From Phoronis australis (taxonomy: Eukaryota > Phoronida > Phoronidae), in NCBI GenBank assembly GCA_002633005.1, contig NMRA01000190.1, positions 341,625 to 401,624 of the forward strand: DNA of 60,000 nt. Direction: 5' to 3'. A model generated the notes under the pieces. The model was given only the letters and a program-made list of their open reading frames with translations. It was not told the origin of the DNA and made no database searches. Below, piece by piece: positions 22,098-34,100 of this stretch. Made by a program: the position numbers and the translations under genes. The first letter of the stretch is position 1. The number at the start of each line of letters is the position of its first letter.

Positions 22098-24577
22098 AAA
22101 GCGAGTTAACTAAATAATCTATTGGATCAAATGATTTTAGTGGAGGTGAAGTCAGGGACGTCTGTCAAAAACGAATACTTAAAAAGCAAATTTTCTTACG
22201 AGTATTAGTAAAATTTAAACTTGGATTATTTCGTAAACCGTTTAGTTATACATCTTATTTTAACGTCGCGCGCTAATTCAGTGTACTATAACTAATTTGA
22301 TTAGGAATTTATTTTGGTTATGCCAACGACATTTCGGAACACTGATCACTGTATAATGACTCACAAAAATATTAGCTGTGGAATAAATGCTGCCATGGGG
22401 GTATTGCTGCAGTCTATTCATCACGTGATCACATTAGGGGAGAAATCTCATTTTACCTGTTTGGCTACCCTCAATTATTGAGCAATATGTGGCGCTGCAC
22501 TCTGCCTCTTTGGCCAATCACAAACTCAGATTTGAAGAAGGTGCACAACTATCTTACAGGACTACCTCCATATGTGTTCCTTACTGGGGTCAACACAATG
22601 TCAAAAGGTTACTTCAACCGGTCAGATGTGTTATTTTTCGCAAATAGCATGGATAGAAAGCGAGAAGAGATGAGTACGATGTGTCATTACTTTGGAGTTT
22701 TATGAAGTAATTATGCGGTTCAGCCTAGTCTCTGATTTCAGTGTCACAAGAAATGTTGAAAGTAGGATGAGGAAAGTAATATCCAAATTCAGTCATTGTT
22801 AAATGTTGCCATTTTATGCAATATTTACACGGTCAATGATATTCATCAACACAATAAAAGATGAAGAGATGTAATTTATAATTAAATAAATCTTAAGCTT
22901 TTCTCTTTCTGTTGTTATCCATGACAAACAATGCAAGCGTCATTGAATTTGTTCAAAATTAGCTTATAGTGATTTTTTACTTTTACTTAATGTTAGCCTT
23001 TCTGCTGCTAATATCCATCAAACTGGTGTTTTAAAAAATCTCGTTTCCAACCTTAAGCGTACATTTTTCATTTATTTATCTCATAAAATGTGTACACTCA
23101 GCGTCACCATCATATTTAAATTTCTAATCCATAGCACATATTCCTACATTTTGTCAACTTATGAAACATGTTTCCTTTAGGAACACCTCCAAAAGGAAGA
23201 CATGATCCTTTAAGAATATCCATATTGACCTTTCCATAGAGTGTTCTGATGATTCGGCCAACTGCAGTTACAGATAACACAACTACTCTAAAACGTCTCT
23301 GAAATAACGCAAAACGCGACTAATAATCCAATTTTCGTATAGAATCCTTTCTAAATCTAGGTAAATTATAATAAAATCTCAACAAATATTAACCCATCCC
23401 CGTTGTTGAAACCAGGACAATCTATTGCAAGAGTTCATTGCATAAATAAGCAATTACTGTACAAGCGAGATGGCGTCATATGGAACTCCGATAACAGGTT
23501 GATGAAAAGGCTATTTTGTTGCGACAAAAGTTCGATCATTTTAATTTATTTCAAGTGTTGGTTAATTCTGGCAACAATGTTTAACCAAGTTTGGTTGAAT
23601 TCAGCAGAGTTCTACTGGAGTTTGTCTAACATGTTTTGAAAACTACACATGTACTGTAAGGAACGCCAAGACGTTGCATAGAAATTAAATCAAGCTGAGA
23701 ACAAAAACATGGCGTATGGTGGGCACCGTGCCACAGGAGGAACACTGAGGTTGAAGGAATATCAAGATGGGTGTCATTAGACCCGGAAACAGTGGGGGTT
23801 GGGATTGCTTTCAGAAGTCTCCTGAGGCCTATGATACGTTTCCTACTGTATGGAGGTGCTGTGTCTCATAAAGCGGCTACAAAATTGCTCCCCGTCCAGG
23901 AAGTGAATTTTAATTTAAACCCTTTAAACCCCTTTTCTATGTAAAAATGTGCTCAATTGCCCTATACTCATATGAGAAGTGATCGCTGTGTTTGCAAAGA
24001 ACTGAAAAGTTCAGTTCGTTGAAATCATCGTGCATGGCGCATATGCCACGCTGCGACTAAACACGTAACCCGTAATACTTATTTACAGACACGCTCTACG
24101 CTCATGGCACTAATGGGCCTTCCTAGTTTATAAACCTCGGAACACAATTTTGCCCAAATATTGGAAGTTAAAATCGAACCTATGGTAGTTGGTTAAATGA
24201 AGCAAAATACAGTACCAGCTCCTAATCAAAACAGAAAAAAAGTCATTTAATGAAAGTATTGTTGGCAGTGTATGCAGAAATGTCAACATTTCCCACACAA
24301 TTGTCTTGCTCTCGACGCCATTTTAATTCCAAATAAAATGGTCGTAATTTGATGTGCTTTTGAAAGGATGTCGAAAGTTAAAGTAATGACCTAGTTGTTA
24401 CTTGAATGGCATTGGCTGATTTAGAAACTAGAGCAATCTCGACAACTTTTTCTGGCAGAAGACCTCGAAGTCTCAATTTTGGAGATGGTTTTCTATTGAC
24501 AAATTTCTTTAATTTGCATTGCTAATGATTGTGCAGGAAACGTGAACAGAACAGAGGGTGATTATTTTATACTGCAT
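22098..24577. other. AT-rich intergenic DNA, no gene recognised
   Basis: Only short frames without family features. There is no clear terminal inverted repeat and no tRNA. Confidence 0.4.
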
Positions 24578-24837
24578 GGGCCCATTCCAAGAAACGTACT
24601 TAAGTTCAGTTTTGACTTAAGTCTAATATTTGTCTCAACTTCCAAACTTGAAAATTCCACATCTGGTAAGCTGCATGTGGTCTAATTTAAGACAAAGTTT
24701 AAGCCAAAAAAATTAAGTCAAACTTATCTAAAGATTACTTTCAAGGAACGGACTTACGACCAAATTAAAGTTTTAATCTTAAAATTGACTTAAAGTTAAC
24801 ATTTGTCTTGGCTAGGTCAGTTTTCTTGGAACAGGCC
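24578..24837. mobile_element. MITE of about 260 bp
   Basis: The left end reads GGGCCCATTCCAAGAAACG. The right end, reverse-complemented, reads GGCCTGTTCCAAGAAAAC. The interior is rich in ACTTAAG/AAGTTTAA words in both orientations. It has no coding capacity. Confidence 0.65.
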
Positions 24838-25383
24838 ACCGGTATGTTTTGAATTATTGTGAAGGTCGCGCTTTTCACATTTCGTCAAATTTCTTTGAAA
24901 TCCGCCGCTTGCAAACACCAGCAGAAGAGTCCGCACATGTGAGTAGCATTGGTTATTTGTGACTGGCTGCGACAAGCCAATTTGCAAAGAACATTGTCTC
25001 AAGCAATGTCGAACTGTCAGATCTTCCAAAGCCATTAAAACACCTCCCATTTGACCAAGGAACAACCTGAGACCAGTTTCATAATATTAAGTGGTCTAAA
25101 TCAAATGTCAGTTTTAGTAATGGACTAATCCAGTAGGCTAATTGAGGGCATGCAGCTGGTTTTTTTACGTTCATCACTTTGAAACCATGAAGTTATAAAA
25201 TTTTCAAACCAATACGTGGCTACGGTACAATTGTTTTTATGTAGACGGTCTTAGCTTTCATCTAAGTTGGCAATCAGATGGCACGTATACATGTATATAA
25301 GACGGCTTCTAAGAAAGTTAATTTATTTTATACCACAATATTAGCGTCAAATGGCAAATACAACCGTGTAATAACCCATTAAG

Positions 25384-25405
25384 TTATCTCACTAGTGAGA
25401 TAACG
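25384..25405. repeat. Perfect 22-bp palindrome
   Basis: GTTATCTCAC TAGTGAGATAAC reads the same on both strands with no spacer. It lies directly at the 3' side of the tRNA-like sequence (minus strand). Confidence 0.85.
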
Positions 25406-25407
25406 AT

Positions 25408-25496
25408 TTGGCGGGAAACCGAGGACGGGGTCGAACCCGGGACCCTAATATTGCTGGTCGCCGACTTTACCACTACACCACGCAGCGACTGAGTGA
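25408..25496 (-). repeat. tRNA-like sequence, probably a SINE head
   Basis: On the minus strand it reads GTCGCTGCGTGGTGTAGTGG (A box TGGTGTAGTGG), then about 35 bases later GGGTTCGACCCC, a good B box. The 5' and 3' parts do not form a clean acceptor stem and the anticodon arm does not pair, so I call it a tRNA-derived repeat or pseudogene rather than a working tRNA. Confidence 0.5.
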
Positions 25497-26013
25497 AAAT
25501 AGAATACTTAAATGAGCACGCACAATAATCCCATGTTCAACCGCATTGTACTGTACTTATACTCTACGAAAAATAAGACACATAATTTCCATAAAAATGA
25601 TATCTTAATTCGGTGAAATTTTTCTCTCATGTCCTCTTACTTGTAAATCACTGATCTCTAGTTTGAATGCGGGTATCGTGTCGTCAGGATCTTTGACTTG
25701 AGAATTATATTCAGTTACCAGTGGTAACCTACTTTAGCAGACGATAATTTCCCGGTCGAAGCTTAGCGTGAAAAAAAACGTGTTTTAAGCTATAATAGTT
25801 GGTAAACCTTAATTTATAAATTCAATTTATGTCTATAATATTTAAGTTTTCAATTGGTTTTGAGTAAAAGCATTATTTGACAAAAAATAGCCGGGCTTTT
25901 CTTAAAAGGTCACGACCTCCGACCCCGGGCCTCTGACATAGAAAGTAGTTACAAAGCCGTGGAGAGTCAGAAAAGGTAAATCGATTCATTGCAATGTTTC
26001 TCCATTAGTATGT

Positions 26014-26190
26014 GGTATAAATAGATTATTACATGTTCTCAGCCGTTATCCCCCTTATCTAGAGCCCGAGTGGATTTTGGAGAATTATCACCCTCGCGGC
26101 TAACGCCCCTCGGGCGATAATTCTCCAAAATCCACTCGGGCTCTAGATAACGGGGGATAACGACTTCGCCATGTAATAATCTATATTTAT
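26014..26190. mobile_element. Fold-back (long-hairpin) element, arms about 70 bp
   Basis: The left arm starts ATAAATAGATTATTACATG and runs to GGAGAATTATC at about 26089. The right arm starts GATAATTCTCC at about 26115 and ends CATGTAATAATCTATATTTAT. The core around TCTAGAGCCCGAGTGG pairs almost perfectly, with a loop of about 25 bases that is itself GC-rich and partly self-complementary (CCTCGCGG / CCCCTCGGG). It is non-coding. Confidence 0.8.
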
Positions 26191-26253
26191 CCTATACTCG
26201 TGATAGCGTGGCCATGAAATACGGGTCGTATTAGATATGGAAGAACTACTTTT

Positions 26254-26311
26254 CCGTATTCAGTGCGCGTTGCATATGGATTTTCCATATTCAACGCGCG
26301 TTGAATACGGA
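26254..26311. repeat. Second inverted repeat beside the fold-back element
   Basis: CCGTATTCAGTGCGCGTTGC then a short ATATGG centre, followed by CAACGCGCGTTGAATACGG; both arms contain the self-complementary core GCGCGTT / AACGCGCG. It lies 60 bases from the larger hairpin. Confidence 0.6.
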
Positions 26312-28197
26312 TGCCTTTATTCTCGCCAAAATTCGTTCCTGAGTACTACAATTGGTAGGAACATGATTATATATATTGCATCACTTTGGGTTCAGCTCCG
26401 TGCACAACAGTTTCACATGCCAATGGCAATACTATGATATGAGTTCTAAAAACTAAACAAAAAAGTGAAATAAAAACATCGTTGACAATGTTTCTTAATA
26501 TACCGTGAAATTTTACACCTGAGTAGAACACTTAAATCACAAAAAGTCTCGAACTTGCCACAAGATATTTGGGATTAGGAAAGCAATATACATTACAAAA
26601 TTGCTTCCTTTTGGTCAACTATTGCACTACACTAGTTGAGGTTCTTTACGGTCAAGTTATGAGTCAATTTTTAAATACGTTCTCAAAACAATCAAAATAC
26701 GTCGACCCCAAACGCAAAACTGCAACTGTATTTTTGCCAATTTTACGATAAATTTCTGAATACTTTCTACCTAAAAAGGATAAGAACCGCGCGCAAGGAG
26801 CATTTTTAAGAAGCGTCTTAACGTGCATCAGCCACAACGTCTGTGTCCTGCACAGATGTTACTCAACGAAGTCAAGAAAAATCGTCAGAAATGTAAGCAA
26901 ACTTTAACTTAGAAATAGATTTGGCTCAAACTCTGACGAAAATACCGAAATTGGCAGTGCACCCCAAGCCTGTAGCTGTTGTAAAATACAACTTGACTGC
27001 CGTGTCAAGCAGACTGCAAAAAAATCGTTCATAAAAATTTTGCGTGCACGTATACGTGTCACGCGATCTGCGGTCGTCATTGACAATAGATGACAAACGA
27101 CACCAAAACAAGCGGAGCAATCTGTATACATTTACTACAGAATCAAAATGTGATCGAGCAATAACGTTTACGAGTAGCACTGACCGGGGTGTGGTTAGTT
27201 GGCCCATGCACAGTATCTCGAACCTTTTTAACTTAGATTAGAATATACTCGAAGGTACTCGACATCTGGCGTTATTTCAGATAATACGATCAAGCGGCAC
27301 ACATGTAGTTATGATACCGACCTCGTCTACGTAAACTTTAATGTACTCGACCATCTACATGTAATCAAGGAACTTATCTTGAGTTCTTAAATAAAGAGAA
27401 ATTGTCAAAAATAATTTCAAGGTTGAAGATTAAATTTCATGTTACCTACCTGTTGCTGTACATTTAGTACCTGAGACGGAATTTTCAAAAAAGAAACCCG
27501 GGGCCCGCTTAAGAGCAACCTAAATCCGAGAGCCAGTCAAAAGACAAAACATCAACTTGTCATTTTACGCCACAATAATGAACAGTTGTGACACAAAAGT
27601 TTGCGCTGGGTGTATTTTCAGCAGATCATAATTTACATTTTCAAATCGCTGTACCAATACAAGTGTGTATTTTGGTTTAAGTCTAGAAGACCCAGGAGGA
27701 CATGAGCTGAGTACATTACTGTTTAACATTTAAAAGGTTTAACAAAAGGTTCTGTCAACCGTTTTATCAACTTTGTCTGAGACAAAGTTACGGTGAGCAT
27801 ACGTTAGGTGAAAAGGAGAGAGGTGGTTTAACGCGTTCACCTTTGCGCCACTATACCATTGGTTTACTTTGCAAACAAATTATTGGTAGTAAGAGTATAT
27901 GCACGAGTGGAAGTGGGGGTCGTGTCAACATTTTTTTTGTGATTTGCGGCGATGTATTGATTCAGTATTCCTCGTTCATAAACACGTCTAAAAAGCTCCA
28001 AGACAAACGCATCATCGCTTTAGAGCTGTGTGTTGTTTAGGAGACATGGACCATTAGCTATGCAAACTCTCTTGTTATTCTATTACTTCTAAAACACGGA
28101 TTCTCTCAAAATATGTTTGTGTATACCGGTATATACGAAGGACCAGACGACATCGAAAAATACTCTTGGGCAAAGAGAACCTGTGTACTCGATAAAG
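26312..28197. other. Intergenic, repeat fragments, upstream of DNase II
   Basis: Contains a CTCGA-rich fragment at about 27240-27430 that matches, in reverse, the MITE at 9651-10053 (shared run ATTGTCAAAAATAATTTC / GAAATTATTTTTGGCAAT). Otherwise there are short frames only. Confidence 0.4.
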
Positions 28198-31100
28198 ATG
28201 ACAAATCTCTACTTTGGGTGTTTCCTCTGTATAATTTTGAGCTCAGTTGTAGTAACACGAGGCGCAGTTCCCAGCATACAGTGTCTTGACGAAGAAGGAC
28301 AACCGGTGGATTGGTAAATTTCCCATTCTTCTGTTATTTGAACAATTTATTGAAGCTGAAACATCTTACACTTTTAATGGTGATATGGGCGCGCCTCCAG
28401 GAAAGTTAAAACAGGCAACAACTGTTCAGACTCGGTAAAATTTCTAAAAAATGTTAACTTTGTGCCAAAATTTCTTTTCGCTCAAATTGCCACTCCAAAC
28501 TAACTGCTGGTTTTATGACCCAAAAAATTTCTGCTAGTATGTTCTCACTTTTTTTACCGACAAAAATGTTAGTTTTATATCATGTGTGTTTGGACTTCCA
28601 CAAGAGGGTGATTTATAAAGAAAAAACAACGCGTAACTTTGGTCCTAGGCCAGTTGCCGGTTGCTAAATTTTAGTATGGCTCAACATGTAAATTCCATGG
28701 AGTAAGAGGTAATTTCAGCTGAGCCCAGTATGCTGCCCGCAGTCTGTTATTCGGTGAATCCTCGGATGCTGAAATTCCACCAACAGGTGCGTTCACACAC
28801 TTGGAAATCTAATTTAAATTTGCACCTTAACGTAGAAAATAAGTCGAGTGTTTTACGAATTAAAACATCTGCGTGGACATCTTAAATTCATTATTTTCAA
28901 AAATTTCTATTCGAAGTCCAATTCGCAGAGTCAAATAAATTTTATGTCAAATTTTATGAAAGTTTATATTAATCTAAATATTTTTAGTAATTTACAGTGG
29001 TTTTTTACATCAAAAACATTAAATCAAAAATTCCTATTCCTTAAAATGGTCACAAATGTAGTTTTGTAAGCCTTGAGTGGCCTCTGGCCCAAGATCTAAG
29101 AAAACTAAGGTTTCACTAACAAAGATGAGTGAAAGTTAGGAACAGTCCAAATTTCAGGAAAGCGCGATCGAATCGTGAAAGCCGACGATACACAATACGG
29201 TGCTTCATGTGACTATACTTAGTTCGAAGTTTGATAGAAATCTCCTGATAAATGTAGGGGCCGGGAGTTGCGTACATAAGAGCGCTGCATCTCATGGCTG
29301 ATAGGAGATCGAGAACTTGTGAAAATTTGGAAAAATCGGTTGGGTCGTAAAATGCTGGGGATTGTGTGCTACGGCACTTTGCAAGAACGCTTTTTTTGAA
29401 GCCTTGATAGAAATCGTCTTTGAAATGTAGGAGACGTGCGCAGAAGAAATTGAAAAGAAGATGCGAAAATACGATCTAATAGTAAAGTAACCCGGCAATA
29501 TGCAATACAGCTCTTCATAAAGTGTACTGTTTGAATGTTTTGGTCAAAATATTCTCTGAAATATTGAAGGTTTTGCGCACAGGAGAGTATAACGCTCTGC
29601 ACGGGAGTAATGACGGTCGTCATGCTTATACCGCCTATGCCTTAGGAACAATATAAGTACATAACATGTCTTTCCACAGGTTCATCGCTTACAAGCTGTC
29701 CGACAGCTCCAAGTATTACTATATGGATGTTAGGAGCCCCACCTGGCGGTTGTCAGATAATGAGATGAATAGCTCCGATGGACACGCCGTTGCGCACACA
29801 CTGCAGCAGATTTATGACAATCTGCGGTCCGAGGTAAAAAATGACTTCTGCTCCGTCCATTGTGAAGTAATCGCTTTAGTGATTGAATGCCACTAAAGTT
29901 ACTAGCTTACATGGTCTGTCAAGGGCGTGATCGTTTTTTACAGGTGGGAAGACTTTCATTCACGAGCGTAAATAACGAACGTCATCATGATTACAACCAA
30001 TGAGAGGTTACCTTATGTGCCACGCGAGTAATGAAAAGGTCGTTTACTCGTTAGTTACCTCCATAACTTACGCTCGTAAATTACGTGTGTAATTTACATG
30101 TTACCTGCCTAAGTACTTACACACTCTTTCAATTCATAGAGTTAAAGGGCATTCTCGACGAGAAAAGTAATGATTTTACGAAAATGCACAGCAGCGCGGA
30201 ATCGAACGTACTACCTCCACAGTAGCAGCCGAACACTCTGCAGCAGAGCCAATCCAACGTGTTTAATTGTTGAGTATTTTGAGCTAACACCCAAAACGAG
30301 GCACTCGAAGGTTCACCCAAACAATCTCAGCATTCCATTTCAGAGTTTTCTCTTGAGACGAGTAACCCTTTTTTCACAATAAACCGGACAGGGTCCGCTT
30401 CAGCTGGCGCTTCGGCACTTCGGTTATCCGTCGGTGGGATAGCGCTTGGTATAGGTTTGGGTTATAACCAATCTGGGGAAACTTAACATCTCAAATGCTT
30501 GCCTTGTGTTAGAACGAAGCACAACACCACACGCCAGACAGATGTTGAATAATCGAAGTGGCTCCATTGGCTTCTAGAGAAAACATGGCTTTGCTGCCGT
30601 ACCTAGCATTCTTGTTGTCCGAACTGTTTTTTATCATATAAAACATTACGATTTTAAGGACCCTGTTGGCAAATGTGTACATTTAGCCAAATGTCTAGAA
30701 AACTGCAGAATTTAACTCAGCGAAAGAATACGTATTCTTAAAGCTGGTAAGTTTTGAGTCCCATTTTTAATAGCCCCTCATGCAAAAGAGAAACGTTTAA
30801 AAACAATTTCTAAAAAAGAGAATAGTGCATGACTGTATGTTCCATATAAATCTGATATATGATATTACGAAGGGCCCCATATAACTGCAATTATGTATAT
30901 TTATGTTTACTTGAAACGTTAATTTATATCTTGCACAGAACTCGATGTATTTCCTATACAGTGATCAGTACCCCTCGCAACCTACAACTTGCGAGTCTGA
31001 CGACAAAAAAACCGCGTCATCGACATGGGCACACAGTAAAGGTAAGCCCGTCTATCGCGAAACATGTAGTGGCTACGAGTGGTAGAAAACCTGGTGTCAA

Positions 31101-34100
31101 TGTCCCAAAAATGCGATTTATAGAAAAATAATTGACAAGAGTGTGATCTATGCATCAAATTTTCATTTATAAGCGCGGAAGTATCCCATGCCTGCAGGGT
31201 GACAGAGTTTATTTCCTGTTTTCATTTAAAGAATCAAGGCTGAAAATGAACACATGTCAACTTCTACAGTTTTGAAGGTCATGCTTCACTAATGTCTTCC
31301 TGGCGCGATTTAAAAACCCCGTTTTATTTCATTACTCAAGTGCTTCGCACATCATGTAGGAACATGCGTCTAAGTACTAATATAGGCGCACCTTCTGTTC
31401 ACATATAGTCTATAGAAGCGTATATCAGGTGTCCCAAAAAAGTGAGCCACTTTTCGTAGCCCGCTGGATTGCAATCAGGACTGGGCGGAGGCCATTCACC
31501 CTTTTTGGTGAATTTTGGTGTGGCCTCCTCCAGATGACCCAGGGTTATCTTGCTCGTGTGGGAAGGAGCCACATCTTGCTTAAACGCGTATTTGTTTCCA
31601 AGATGAATTCGCCTGCAATCCGGGAGAAGATTTTCATACAATAAATGCCTATAGCGTTGATTGTTAATCGGCTCTATCAGCGTCAATAAAATGAATATTT
31701 TGTTTTTCCATCCCAGGATACTCCAGAGGAAACCATTACTTTTTTGGAAAATCTGGAAGTCTAGTGATAGAGTTCAAAAGGCTCAATCTCTCATGTTTGT
31801 TTCCCATAAAAACGATCGTTTTGACAAGTTTTAGCGATTTCTAGCCTAAAGTCTTTTCCATCAGCGAAAATGATTCTTTTCACATCAGTGGCTGAATAGC
31901 GGTCATGCAAGTATAGACATCGAGTTTTTCTTTTCCTCCTAATATTTTGATCTCTCCGTGATACCCACATTTTTGGATGGTTTTACCTCCAATTTTCCGC
32001 CATTTTTTGTACAGAGGACTTGTAAATCGCTATTAAATGCTACTTCTCTCAGAGTTTTGTGATTCCCCGGGTTGACCTCCTGGCATTGAATGAGTTCCTC
32101 AACACGATACTCGTTTTCTTTCTAACATGCAGACTTGGGTCTCCCACTGCCACATTTTCGGGCAACAGACCCTGTGTTGCGCATTTCAGCAATAAGTCTA
32201 TTTACTCCACCCTTCTCCTGGGAACTCCCTCACGATTCTTCTTCCACTCCACCAAGTTTCTCCTTGCCGGTTTCAATAATAAATTTTTCACGTACATTCA
32301 AAGGCATCCTTACAAACCAGGATATTGGACAGAATTGATTTGGATACAGATCTCACAATATAAAAACAACAGACTTGAGAACCAGGCATGTAATTTTTTT
32401 GACTGACAAATGCCAGCACAGCATGGACACGATGAAAGTCACAGTGATATGGCATTTTTCACCTTGTTGTATGGAATTTCACAGCACTTCCATATTGTTT
32501 TATTTCCTTGAAATAGATTGTACACTTGTTGATGACACCCTGGTGATACAATGTAAAAAATTGACCGAATTCCTTTGGTCAATTGCTGAGAAATGACTAG
32601 TCTAAGTGCCAAAAAAGGCTCGCTTTTGGGGGCACCTGATATATGGCAGAGGCTTACGGTTACACTCAAAGATACCGCGGAGACTGAATGAAACAGAAGT
32701 TGTATCAAGTATGTCAAAATTAGTACGTTTGATATGATGCCAGTTAAAGTTATTTGTATTCTTACGCACCATTTGCTGGTCCCATCAGGGTTAGTAGATA
32801 ATTCCGGGTTCGTCCCTTGGGCGGAACAAAGACCTTTTCATATCACGTGACGTGACAAACATATTTGGTGTAAAGAGACTAATAATTCTTACTTGTACCA
32901 ATATTACTGTTACAGATGTCAATGTTAATTTGTATTACTCTTATTGTCACTCAGTGACTTTAATTGTTGTAAACCTGTATCGCAAATCGTTTTTTAAGTC
33001 TGGCCAGCACGCCACCTGTTGCCGCAGAGTAGCATTCACACATTCATGAGACGTGACAATTCCGCAACTCAAATGAATGCGTACAATTAACGAAAGGTGA
33101 TGAGTACTGCATGCGCTTTTTCGTGTAGGTTTTTCTGCATTTGATACGAAGACGGGGTTTTGGATGATACATTCCCTGCCAAACTTCCCGACAAATGAAA
33201 GCTACTGCTACCCACATTCGGGTTTAGCGAAAGCACAGACGTTTCTCTGCGTTAGCCTGGCTTACGAAGTACTGGATACCTTTGGTGAGAACGTTAATTT
33301 CTGTTTCCAAAAAGGTTCATTGAAATTGTGAAATTGAATTCTAGAGATTACATTTCAGCTACCCAAATATCATTAATGTCTTCATAACATTTCGGTAAAT
33401 ATTCTGAAACCATGTTCAGTTGACGTTAGCCGCAGGATTGTACCTTTTGAGGGTTAGGGGTAACATGCGCGCACCCAGGGGGACTGTTTGGCGAAGTGGG
33501 CAAAAAGGTCCGCCTCAGAGAAATAAAAACTCTGAAAAAAGTAGAGAACGAGACAAAAGTCCACTAAAAAGGCAGGAACTACCTAAATTCGGCGAATGCA
33601 CAATTCATGACTGTGAGCGTATCCCGTTTTGTAGCAAAAGGTCCACATTCTCAAAAATTCGAGCCCCCCATTTTTAGGCTGGGTGCCCGCTTGGTTAAGT
33701 TAGGGTTTGGGTTGGGATTAGAACATAACCAGTTTAGTAGGAGAAAATTTGAAAATTTCCTATTTGGTACAATCCTACGCCCTATTCAGCTGACGTATGA
33801 TCTTAATGAAACGCTGCAATACCATTTCAAGCAATGAGGCTGACCAACATAAGCTGCTCCGGCAAATTGACTTAACTTTCCTCCCACCAACTCGTCAATG
33901 AGCAGTACCCGTACTTACGATGAGTATCTGTGGCTGTTAGAAGTCTCTGTGTTTTACGTTGATGAATCTCTAATCCTATTTCGCAACTGATGACCTCATC
34001 TCTAAGTTTTAAGTTCTAATCATAATTTGTAAGCCGAGTTTCTGTAACAGTAAAACAAAAAACGTGGCGGCTCATTTGGAGTTTGAGATCTACCTCAATT

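Noticed and set aside
22478-22705. 75-codon plus-strand frame
   Set aside because: Starts from a non-ATG codon, no signal peptide or motif, typical of chance frames.
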